A stretch of 64,000 nucleotides of DNA, taken from assembly GCF_036226685.1 (NCBI RefSeq), contig NZ_CP109009.1:7343501-7407500 (forward strand), given 5' to 3'. The notes beneath the pieces are model-generated. The model did no database searches. It saw nothing but the letters and a program-made list of their open reading frames with translations, and was not told where the DNA came from. A program made the position numbers and the translations under genes. The stretch comes from Streptomyces sp. NBC_00690. Lineage in GTDB: Bacteria > Actinomycetota > Actinomycetes > Streptomycetales > Streptomycetaceae. Below are positions 44,774 to 53,343 of this stretch, one piece after another. The first letter of the stretch is position 1. The number at the start of each line of letters is the position of its first letter.

Positions 44774-45757
44774 TCAGCTCGGCGAGCCGGCGGCAAATCC
44801 GTCGTCGAACATCCGCAGCCAATTGCCGCCGGAGATCTTCGTGACTTCGGACTCGCTGAATCCGCGCCTGCGCAGCTCCTCCAGAACGGGGCCGTATCCG
44901 CTGCCGGCGGCGAACCACTCGGGAAACTCCACGGGCCCGGATATCGGCACCATCGGCTTACGGCTCCAGCGCCCCTGACGCCACCAGTGGAGTTCCTCGT
45001 CGCCCTGCCCCGCGTAGTAGTCGGAGCCGAGACCGACATGGTCCACACCGATCAGTTCGACGGTGTAGGCGACCATGTCACAGAACTCGCCGATCGTGCA
45101 CGCAATGCCCTGCGGGGCAATGCGCGGATACATGCTCAGACCCACCACCCCGCCCTTCTCCGCGGCCTTCTTCAGGACCGTGTCGGACTTGTTGCGGAAA
45201 GCGAGCTCGACGTTCTCGCCGACGAATTCCCTGGGGTTGGAGTGGGTGATCGCCACCGGGCGCTCCGACGCCTCCAGGGCTTCGAGGGAGGTGCGCTCAT
45301 TGCAGTGCGAGATGTCGATGAGCATCCCGACCTGGTTCATCTCACGGATCAGATTGACGCCGTAGGTGCGGGAGAGCCCCGCGTCGTCGCCCTCCCAGCA
45401 GCCGGCACCCGCGGAGTTCTGGGTGTTGTAGGTCAGCTGGGCTATGCGGACGCCGGCCTGGTGGAAGGCGCCGACCAGATCGAGGTCGTCCTCGAAGGGG
45501 CTGCTGTTCTGGAACCCGAGGACGATGGCGGTACGCCCGTCCTGATCGGCCGCGCGGATGTCGTTGCCGGAGCGTCCCTCACGGAGCAGATCGGTGTTCT
45601 CGGCGAGCAGTCGCTGCCAACGACCCACCTCGCGCATGGTCTCGGTGGAGTCCTCCCAGATCGCCACGGTGGCGTGAACTGCGGAGATGCCGGCAGTGTG
45701 CCACTCCTCGAAACGCTCGCGGGAGGGCTTGACGAACTGGAGTGCATCGATGAGCAC
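44774..45757 (-). CDS. M19-family (membrane dipeptidase-like) protein lacking the first metal motif
   Basis: A 327-residue TIM-barrel protein of the M19 family. DISHCNE, THSNPREF and GLGSDYY retain second-half metal ligands, but the N-terminal DGHND motif is missing; the corresponding start reads IDALQF. It may bind one metal or act on a non-peptide substrate. It follows the isomerase-like gene by 49 nt within the operon. Confidence 0.82.
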   Translation of the reverse strand: MLIDALQFVKPSRERFEEWHTAGISAVHATVAIWEDSTETMREVGRWQRLLAENTDLLREGRSGNDIRAADQDGRTAIVLGFQNSSPFEDDLDLVGAFHQAGVRIAQLTYNTQNSAGAGCWEGDDAGLSRTYGVNLIREMNQVGMLIDISHCNERTSLEALEASERPVAITHSNPREFVGENVELAFRNKSDTVLKKAAEKGGVVGLSMYPRIAPQGIACTIGEFCDMVAYTVELIGVDHVGLGSDYYAGQGDEELHWWRQGRWSRKPMVPISGPVEFPEWFAAGSGYGPVLEELRRRGFSESEVTKISGGNWLRMFDDGFAAGSPS

Positions 45758-45806
45758 GGATTACTTCCTCTGCTGGTCCGGTCGCAAGGGCTGGGGTCGG
45801 GAGTGG

Positions 45807-46526
45807 TTAGATTCGGCCGAGTCGGCCGAGCGTTGCGATCTCGTCGCGCAGACCGAGGTGCCGCAGTGCCTTCCACAACGACGCCTGGTTGCTGGTCACC
45901 ACGGGTACACCGGTGTCCATCTCCAGGTAGGGCAGGATTTCGAAGGTCCGGTAGGTGCCACAGGAGATGAGCAGGGCGTCCGCGTCCGGGGCTGCCTTGT
46001 GCAGGCGTCGCCCGAGCCGGTACGCACTGTCGGCGTCGTGCACGCTCGCCTCGTACGGATCGGTCATCTGGAGGCCCTCCATCACCGGCACCTCGAAGCC
46101 GAGCGCGGTGAGGTAGTCCCGCAGGGCCTCGTTGACCTCGTCGGTGTAGATGCTGCCGACGGCGACCGATGTGGCGCCGACCGCGCGCAGGGCGTCGACG
46201 GTCGCCTGCATCATGGTGATCGCCGGGATGCCCGTTTCCTCGGTGATCTCGTCGGTGACCTTCTGGTCGGTGCCGGGGCCCGGGATGAAGGTGCCCGGCG
46301 CACCGCACTGCACGATCAGGTCCACCTTGGCGGTCGCGAGTTGCCGCGAGGCTTCGAGGACCTGACCCATCATCTCCTTGAGCCCTTCCGCATCGACCCG
46401 GGGGACGATGGTCCGGGCGTCGGCGAAGGCGACTCCGGTGGGAGCGACCGATCGCCACTCCTCCGCCCCCTCGATCGCGGTGGCCGGGCGAATCTGCCCG
46501 ATTCGTGCACGCCAGCCGAGCATCAT
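45807..46526 (-). CDS. Maleate isomerase/Asp-Glu racemase superfamily enzyme
   Basis: A 239-residue protein of the Asp/Glu racemase superfamily, with two catalytic-type cysteines, Cys74 (VQCGAPG) and Cys189 (LISCGTYRT). Two cysteines fit maleate cis-trans isomerase better than arylmalonate decarboxylase, which uses one. First gene of the catabolic operon. Maleate isomerases occur in pyridine and gentisate degradation; the true substrate here is open. Confidence 0.85.
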   Translation of the reverse strand: MMLGWRARIGQIRPATAIEGAEEWRSVAPTGVAFADARTIVPRVDAEGLKEMMGQVLEASRQLATAKVDLIVQCGAPGTFIPGPGTDQKVTDEITEETGIPAITMMQATVDALRAVGATSVAVGSIYTDEVNEALRDYLTALGFEVPVMEGLQMTDPYEASVHDADSAYRLGRRLHKAAPDADALLISCGTYRTFEILPYLEMDTGVPVVTSNQASLWKALRHLGLRDEIATLGRLGRI

Positions 46527-47230
46527 GGGAATCTCCTCAAGATCGGATCAACATCGGAATATGTACGGAACTGTCCTAGCACCCGGCAGTGTCCCGCCCG
46601 GGTCGACGGAGTGGCTGCATGGTGTCCGGGCTAGGGCTCCGGGTGTGGCTGGAACGCCCGATGGCACCGGGATCAGCCAGTCCTCATTCGCCGCGTCCAG
46701 CGATCTGGGACAGTGGACCAGATCGTTTGGGACAACGTACCGACGGCTTTCGGCCAGGTCAATGGGTATGCCACGACGAACGTCGAACTCGTCCGTCGGG
46801 TGGGCCATACCGTTGTGTCGGCCGCAACCCAGAACCGGACCACGATCCGGACCACGATGAGGGAGTGTCACCAGGGGGATAACGGACTCACGGCAGACGC
46901 ACCGATGGCCCTGACAACATCCGGCACGACACCCAGTGGTCCGTGCCGAAGCGGAAGCCGGGCGGGGAGCCGGCGCGGTCACGGCCTCCCTGCGCGCATG
47001 GAACCTTCACGACACAACGGCGTCGCCCACGAAACACACGTGGGGCCTGAGAGGCAACCAGCGGCGGTGGCACCCGCGCGCATCCCGCGAGTGGATGTCC
47101 CATGGATGCCCCGCGCGGGGTCAAGCCTCGAAATTCAGTGTGGTCCAAAGCCGGCGGGGGAGTGTGACGTCTCGATGCGCGGAGGCTCGCCACACGACGC
47201 GTCAGGAGGAAGAAGAAGGGGAGGAAACGT
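46527..47230. other. 704-nt gap between IclR and its putative target operon
   Basis: No gene with family resemblance or good codon use was found. It contains a direct repeat of TGGGACA 22 bp apart (46706 and 46728) about 180 nt before the operon's first gene, a possible regulator site. Confidence 0.5.
46706..46734. promoter_or_regulatory. Direct repeat TGGGACA, 22-bp period (candidate IclR site)
   Basis: Copies at 46706-46712 and 46728-46734 are two helical turns apart and lie upstream of the isomerase-led operon. No proof of binding; assignment to the neighbouring IclR protein is by proximity. Confidence 0.35.
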
Positions 47231-48076
47231 CTAGCCGGGCTGACGCCAGCGAACGGAGATCTGCGCCGCCGCGGACCGCAGGGCCGGCACCAGATCCCTC
47301 ATCCGCTGGTCGCTGAGCCGCGCCTCCGGGCCGTAGATGCTCAAGGCCGCGGTGATGCTCCCCTGGGTCCCGATGGGGACCGCGACTCCGCACCCACCGT
47401 TGATCCACTCGCCGCGGCTCACCGCGTATCCGAGGTCCCGGGCAGCGGCGATCCGATCGATGAGCTCTCGGGAGTCGGCTGCCGCGCCTGCGCCGCTAGC
47501 CTCGTGGCCCTGCACCAGCCGTTCCACCTCCGCCTCAGGCAGCATGGACAGCAGAATGCGCCCCGTGGCGCCGGAGAAGAGGGAGTACGGGCGGCCGACT
47601 CCGGTGATCAGACGCAGGGGTTGTGAACTCTCCGCCTCGAACACCGTCACCCGACGGCCGTCGACCACGGTGGACACGCAGGCCGTCTCGCCCGTCACCG
47701 CTGCGATCCGGGTCGTGGCCTCGGCCGCGGCGCCCACCAGATCACTGTTGGCCGCGTGCTTCCAGGCCAGGGTGAGCGCTGCCGGCCCGATGACGTACTT
47801 CCGGGAGTGCTCCTCCAACACCGCGAGGCCCACCCGCTCCAAAGAGGCCAGGATCCGCTGGGTAGAGCTCTTGCTGATCACCAGGTCCCGACTCAGCTCA
47901 CGGACGCCGCGCGGCCTGTCGGCCTCGGCGATCGCCTTGAGGACCAGGAGCGCGTGGTCGACGATCTGCACCGTGTTGGTGCTCGGCGCGAGGGGTTCTT
48001 CAGCGGTGGGCGATGGCTCCGACTCGGGTCGCGGCCAGGCCGTCTCCGCAGGCTCCGACCCTGGTTCGGTCGCCAT
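47231..48076 (-). CDS. IclR-family transcriptional regulator
   Basis: A 281-residue regulator. The winged helix (about 40-100) reads ALLVLKAIAEADRPRGVRELS, then SKSSTQRILASLERVGL. The effector domain (about 110-275) has FSGATGRILLSMLPE and GGCGVAVPIG, typical of IclR. The ATG at 48076 has AGAGGAAC upstream. It lies just upstream of the ten-gene importer/catabolic operon on the same strand and is its likely regulator. Confidence 0.92.
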   Translation of the reverse strand: MATEPGSEPAETAWPRPESEPSPTAEEPLAPSTNTVQIVDHALLVLKAIAEADRPRGVRELSRDLVISKSSTQRILASLERVGLAVLEEHSRKYVIGPAALTLAWKHAANSDLVGAAAEATTRIAAVTGETACVSTVVDGRRVTVFEAESSQPLRLITGVGRPYSLFSGATGRILLSMLPEAEVERLVQGHEASGAGAAADSRELIDRIAAARDLGYAVSRGEWINGGCGVAVPIGTQGSITAALSIYGPEARLSDQRMRDLVPALRSAAAQISVRWRQPG

Positions 48077-48418
48077 GGAGACCGGTTCCTCTCCCTGTGA
48101 ACGACGGAAGCCCGTTGTGGGATCCGCGTTGCGAAGGCGCCCTCCGCTGTCGGACAGTGCCGTATCGAGTGATCGTTCGCGATTATCACACAGCGACCAG
48201 GAGGAGTCACTTCCGAGCGTTGGTACGAGCGGTCCCTCGGCTTGCGCCGGCGCATGTCCACTCCTCCCGTGACCCGGTCGAGGCCCGCCCGCTCCGAACG
48301 CCGCGCGACTCGGTGCCGTGCGAGCGCCCCGGACCGTGTGCCGCAGCCCGGGGCGCGGACGAGGTCAGCGGGGCAGACGCGCCAGGATCCAGGTGCCGAG
48401 TTCCTCGCCGCCGCAGCC
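48077..48418. other. 342-nt region without an intact gene
   Basis: Nothing recognisable. It contains the putative promoter region of IclR (AT-richer at 48165-48205) and leads into a fragment of an oxidoreductase gene. Confidence 0.4.
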
Positions 48419-48604
48419 GAGCTGGGCACCCGGATTATCCAGATCGCGATGCGCTACGACCGGATGAGCGAGTTCGCCCGGCTGGCCGACGAAGGCGTTC
48501 TCGTCGTATCGGTCGCCCGCACCTACACGCTCGACCAGATCCAGGAGGCGGCCAAGCTCAGCCAGTCCTGTCGGCCCGGCGGCAAGCTCATGCTCGTCCT
48601 GTGA
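48419..48604 (+). pseudogene. C-terminal fragment of a zinc-type (MDR) alcohol dehydrogenase/quinone reductase
   Basis: About 62 codons encode ELGTRIIQIAMRYDRMSEF, then ARLADEGVLVVSVARTYTLD and the terminal GGKLMLVL, the usual C-terminus of MDR-family oxidoreductases. No Rossmann domain or start is found upstream, so this is a decayed remnant. It ends 23 nt before the convergent UbiB-HemL gene, next to the IS, suggesting past rearrangement. Confidence 0.65.
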
Positions 48605-48773
48605 TCGGAAACAGGCACTAGCGGAGTCAGAGCACGAAGAGTCCGTCGGCGAGCATTTCGTCGAGGCTTCTCTCGAAAGCGAGGGCGACCTGGTGCAGGT
48701 CCTCGGTGGTGTGGGCTGCGCTGATGAGGAAGCTATGCAGTTCCGGCAAGTACACCTGGTGTTTTCGCATGTA

Positions 48774-48785
48774 GAGGAGCTAACA
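48774..48785 (+). repeat. IS5 element terminal inverted repeat, left
   Basis: GAGGAGCTAACA, the outer 12 bp of the element, adjacent to GTA target copy 1. Confidence 0.85.
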
Positions 48786-49600
48786 CAATGCCTGGACTCG
48801 TCTGTAGGTGATCACGCAGCAGGCGAGTTTCAGGAACGCTTCGTGGATGTCGTCGCGGATGTCCCAGCGGATCCGTAGCCGTCGGAAGCCATGAATCCAA
48901 GCGTTCGTGCGCTCGACGACCCACCGAACAGTGCCTAGGCCGGAGCCGTGGGGCACGCCCCGGCGAGCGATGACTGGTTTGATGCCGCGCTTCCACAGCA
49001 GTCGGCGGTACTTGTCGTAGTCGTAGCCTCGGTCGGCGAACAGCTGCCGGGGACGGTGGCGTGGCCGGCCGGTGGTCCCGCGGATGCGGGGGATCGCGTC
49101 GAGTAGGGGCAGTAGCTGGGTGACGTCGTGGCGGTTTCCGCCGGTCAGGGTGATGGCAAGCGGTGTGCCGACGGCATCGGTGATGATGTGGTGCTTCGAG
49201 CCGGGCCGGGCGCGGTCGACCGGGCTCGGCCCGGTTTTGGGCCGCCCCGACGGGCTTGGCGGTGCGAGCCGTCGATCACCGCCCGGGACCAGTCCAGCTT
49301 CCCCGCGCGATGCAGTTCGGTGAGAAGCAGCTGGTGCAGCCGGTCCCAGACACCGGCCTCGTGCCAGTCCCGCAGCCTCCGCCAGCACGTCATTCCGGAG
49401 CCGAACCCGAGCTCCTGCGGCAGCCACTCCCACTGGATCCCGGTGTGCAGCACGAACAAGATGCCCTGCAGGCAACCGCGGTCATCAAGCGGCAGCCGCC
49501 CCGGGTTGCACGACCGGCGCTGCCTGACCGGCAGCAGCGGCTCGACCCGCATCCACAGGTCGTCCGACACCACCCACGGCGGACCATTCCCCTTCCCCAT
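48780..49600 (-). CDS. IS5-family DDE transposase made by -1 frameshift
   Basis: Two overlapping frames. The first (ATG 49600) carries the N-terminal part and the first Asp (AVIDGSH). The second, ending at 48780, carries the second Asp (LFADRGYDYD) and the Glu (VVERTNAW). They overlap at the canonical -1 slippery heptamer C-CCA-AAA (49241-49235 on the minus strand). Slippage there gives a 273-residue transposase, the usual IS5 length. Without slippage the first frame ends at 49145. The first frame is also continuous with the disrupted host gene upstream. Confidence 0.88.
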
Positions 49601-49654
49601 ACCCCGCCCAACGATCCGCCAGGGGAAGAGGACATGGCTTCCACCACAGCTTTC

Positions 49655-49666
49655 TGTTAGCTCCTC
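49655..49666 (-). repeat. IS5 element terminal inverted repeat, right
   Basis: TGTTAGCTCCTC on the plus strand, the exact complement of the left repeat, adjacent to GTA target copy 2. Confidence 0.85.
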
Positions 49667-52163
49667 GTAGTAGGCGAGCGCGATGGTGGCTTTGAAGTTG
49701 CTGCCTGCCATGCGTTCTCGATAGAGCCTCGCTTCGCGGTGGCTGAAGGTGAGCGAGAAGATGGAGTTGCGGGCATTGATCTTGCAGGCGATGTCGCGAT
49801 GACTGGTGGACTGGCGGAGCATGGCGGCGAGCTGTTGTGTGTTGTTTTCCAACTGGGTGTAGAGCTGCGGGTTCGCGTCGAGGTGCCGTAGGACGGCTGT
49901 GCCCGCGGCGCAGGTCAGGGAGTTCCCGCTGAGTGTGCCGCCGGCGAAGACTTTGTTCTCGTAGTCGTAGAACGGGTCCTGGGAGCTCTTCGCCATGTCG
50001 ATGAACGTGGCGCGGCCGACCACCGCACCGCACGGCAGGCCACCGCCGATCACTTTGCCGAGGCAGGTGAGGTCGGGATGGACATCGACCAGGTTTTGAA
50101 CTCCTCCGTAGGCGACCCGGAAGCCGCTGACCACCTCGTCGAAGATCAGGGGGATGTCCAGTTCGGTGCAGAGCGCCCGCAGTTCGGTGAGGAAGGGCAC
50201 GTCGAGTGTTACCACCGAGGTCGGCATCGGTTCCAAGATCACGCAGGCCAGTTCGTCGGCGTGCTCCCGGAGCCGCGTCAAACCGCACAGATCGCCGTAC
50301 TGCAGTACCAGCGTGTTGTCGACCGTGCCGGGATCGGTGCCCAGCGATCCCGCGATGGGCTGCGGCCGGTCTGTTTCTCCGGAGAACCGAAACCAGGAAC
50401 TCACCATGCCCTGGTCGGAGAAGCCGTGGTAGTGGCCCTCGAACTTGGCGACCTTGTTGCGTCGTCGATACCCGCGGCACATCCGAATGGCGAACAGGAT
50501 GGCCTCGGTGCCGGAATTGCACATCAGGGCCTTCTCCGCCGAGGGGAAGGATGCGACGAGTAGTTCGGCCAGCTCGACTTCGTGGGGGTTGCCGATGCCG
50601 TTGACCAGTCCGTTCTCAAGACTCGCGGAGATCGCCGCGTTGATGGCGGGGTGCGCGTAGCCGAGCAGATGAGGACCGTATCCGCCGCACAGGTCGAGGT
50701 ATTCGTTGTCATCGAAGTCGCGCACACGACCGCCCACCGCCTGTCGGACGAAGACGGGGAAGGCGCTCGGGAAGAAGTAGCGGTCGGCGTGACCGGGGGC
50801 CACCAGTGTGTTGCGAGCGCGTTCGCGCAGTTGCAGTGTGGCGGGCATCTGCTGGGAGAAGTGAGCCGCGAATCGGCTCTCCACCTCTGCGCTCATGTAG
50901 GGGGAGTAGCGGTCGGTGAATTTGCGCGCGTTGGACCAGATGTCGATGTCGGGGTCGATCTGTGTGACGAATCCTTCGCTGGACAGGAAGACCAGCTCGA
51001 CCTTGGTGAAATTGGTGGTGTACTGGGCATGGAAGTTCTCCAGCAGCTTCAGTACGTCGTCCACGTAGGCCATGGAAGACCACTGGGTCGAGCTGATGTC
51101 GAAGTGGTGGCGCAGGATTTCCATCATGCGCCGGTCGTACTCGGCTCGCTGGGCTTCCAGTTCCGGGCTCGTCAGCACGAAGTGCCGGGTGAAGCGCTCA
51201 CTTGCCAGGCTCCACTCCTTGCGGATACAGGCGTAGTAGAACGAGGAAAGGCCCCATTTCTCGTGCTCACTCAGCTCCACGGTGACGCCGAAGTCGAGTA
51301 GTACCAACTCGCCGTCGGGGGTGAACAGGACATTTCCCGGATGAGGATCTCCGTGACTGAGTCCATGCATGTACAGCATGGTGTAAACGACGTCCTGCAA
51401 GCGACGGGCCAGCCTCTCGCGCGGAAACCCGACCGATTCGGCGCGGTTTCCCGGGATTCCGTCCATGAACTCCATGACGAGCATCCGCTCAGTCACCAGC
51501 TCCGGCAACACGGCAGGCACCCGCACATACGGGTGCTCAGCGAAGTTCGCATGAATGCGCTGCTGCCGGCTTGCCTCGTGCTTCATGTCAGCCTGCGGCC
51601 TGAGTAGTCGCGCAAGCTCGTCGAAGCGTGTTGGGAGGTTGAGCCTCCGCGCCCGCGGCACGAGGCGGTGCACCAGCTTGACGAGTGCACCGAGCGTGCG
51701 GAGGCTCTCCTCGATCTGTGTGGGAACTCCGTCCTTGACCAGTTTGACGGCCACCTTGCGTCCGTTGTGCAGGTGGGCCACGTGCACCTGGGCCACTGAC
51801 GCGCTGGCCACTGGCCGCAGTTCGAAGGCGCTGAATCCGGCTTCGAGTGAATCGCCCAGTTCCCGTTCGATCGCTCGGCGGGTGCGCTGCGGTGACATGT
51901 GTGGTGTCTGGTCGTGCAGACTCCGCAGTGTGCTCACCCACTCCGTCGGCAGCAGATCCGAGCGGGTGGCGGCGATCTGGCCCATCTTGATGTAGAGCGG
52001 TCCCATGCGGGTCAGGAAGGTCAGGATGGCGTCGGCACGGCGCTGGTTGCGTGTCCCGGCACCGCGTGCGCGCACCCACTCGAACCAGTACTTGGCCGTA
52101 CCCACCAGGATCGCAGAGGCCGCTTTGGCCAGGTGTGGCAACACGTCGGCTCCTGTTCGGTCG

Positions 52164-53210
52164 TCAGAGGACGAAGGTGAAGGCGCCGAACGACATTCCC
52201 GCGCTGCCCACCAGAGCGACCGCGCGCTGCCCTGGTCGCAATTGCCCGGTCTCGATGGCGGAAGCGACGGCGGCCGGCACCGAGGCCGATACGACATTGC
52301 CGATCCGGTCGTACACGTGGTGGATCACCGAGCCCAGCCCGATCGTGTCGGCAAAGTCCTGCCACAGGCGCTTGCTCGACGCATGAGTGAACAACGCCGC
52401 CACCTCGTCGACCGGCGGGTTCAGCTGATCGAACACCGCCTGGACCTCGTCCCTGCCCACCTCGTGCATGTCGAAGCCGAAGGAGGTGAAGACACCAACG
52501 CCGTTGTGGGCCAGCTTGTCGGAGGGGTCGCAGTAGCCCTCGTAGCCGTCGAGAGTGATGTTGCACAACGGCGCGAGCTCCGGCCGCGAAATGAATCGGA
52601 ACCGCCATGGTTCGTTGGCGTCGTCCGCGGTGAGTACGGTGGCTGTGGCCGCTTCACCAAGCGTGTAGGCAGGCAGGGTTGATCTCAGGTCCTCAAGGCG
52701 CTCAAGCCGAAACACATGAGGCACCACCGCACCGCCCCGGCTCACCGCGAATTCGGCATTGACGATCATGGCATTGCGGTACTGCCCGGTCCGGAACAGG
52801 GACTCCGCGAGCTGCACGGCCCTCGTCCAGCTCATACAGGCGTCGAGGATGTCGAAGCAGTGTGCGTTGCGCAGCCCGATGGCCGCTGCCGAGTGGTAGG
52901 CGCCTCCGGGCTCAAGGAAGCCGCGCCCGACTCCCGTGTAGATCAACAGTTCGACCTGCTCAGGGCTGATGTCCGACTGTGCCATCGCGGAATCGGCAGC
53001 GGCGCGCAGTAGATCGATGGGCCGCTCGTCGGCGCCAAGCCAATAGCGTGTGTCCGAGCCTGTGTAGCTCAGCAGATTGCCTACCTTGCGTTGCACCCTT
53101 TGCAGGTCACCGGTGAAGTGATCGGCACTGTGCTCGCCGATGAGTTCCAGGATGTCGGCGTTGGTGACCTTGCGCGAGGGAAGTGCGGCCGATACGGCAC
53201 GGAGTTTCAT
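52164..53210 (-). CDS. KAS III-like thiolase-fold condensing enzyme, divergent
   Basis: A 348-residue thiolase-superfamily protein. The Cys-His-Asn triad is complete: Cys125 (LDACMSWT), His in LFTHASSKR and Asn in RIGNVVSAS. Outside the active site it departs from housekeeping FabH, for example in the YTGVGRGFLEPGG region. Such proteins in biosynthetic clusters often catalyse acyl transfer, ester formation or head-to-head condensation rather than priming. The ATG at 53210 has AGGAG 9 nt upstream. Fourth gene of the ACP operon, 133 nt after the P450. Confidence 0.88.
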   Translation of the reverse strand: MKLRAVSAALPSRKVTNADILELIGEHSADHFTGDLQRVQRKVGNLLSYTGSDTRYWLGADERPIDLLRAAADSAMAQSDISPEQVELLIYTGVGRGFLEPGGAYHSAAAIGLRNAHCFDILDACMSWTRAVQLAESLFRTGQYRNAMIVNAEFAVSRGGAVVPHVFRLERLEDLRSTLPAYTLGEAATATVLTADDANEPWRFRFISRPELAPLCNITLDGYEGYCDPSDKLAHNGVGVFTSFGFDMHEVGRDEVQAVFDQLNPPVDEVAALFTHASSKRLWQDFADTIGLGSVIHHVYDRIGNVVSASVPAAVASAIETGQLRPGQRAVALVGSAGMSFGAFTFVL

Positions 53211-53343
53211 TTCACAGCACTCCTGATATCCCTGAGAAGCCCGGTGTCGGTCATCGTGTGATCGGTGGACTGTTGGGTAGTGGCGCACTCGACGCTGGGA
53301 AGACACCATCTGTCGTTCAGACCCATCTGACCTGATCCGGCGG

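Larger units (their letters stand above)
48774..49666 (-). mobile_element. IS5-family insertion sequence, 893 bp
   Basis: Bounded by inverted repeats beginning GAGGAGCTAACA at both ends (12 of 12 identical, then partial match). It is flanked by a 3-bp target duplication GTA (48771-48773 and 49667-49669). Size, DDE transposase in two overlapping frames and 3-bp duplication fit the IS5 family. It disrupts the C-terminal part of the UbiB-HemL gene and is oriented the same way. Confidence 0.9.
48627..52144 (-). pseudogene. UbiB/ABC1-kinase::HemL-type aminotransferase fusion, interrupted by IS5 element
   Basis: In-frame fusion, natively 873 residues. The UbiB/ABC1 part (about 1-440) has KMGQ (53-56), the ASASVAQVH loop, Lys134, HGDPHPGN (Asp266, Asn271) and DFG (284-286). 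The class III PLP part (about 445-873) resembles glutamate-1-semialdehyde aminomutase, with PLP Lys697 in LGKVIGGGLP. The GTG at 52144 has AGGAG 5 nt upstream, 19 nt after the KAS III gene. The IS enters after codon 826. Removing it plus one TAC target copy restores 47 more codons ending in AFERSLDEMLADGLFVL and a stop at 48627. The present product lacks the native C-terminus. Role: last step of the ACP/KAS III/P450 pathway, perhaps transamination (inference). Confidence 0.88.
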
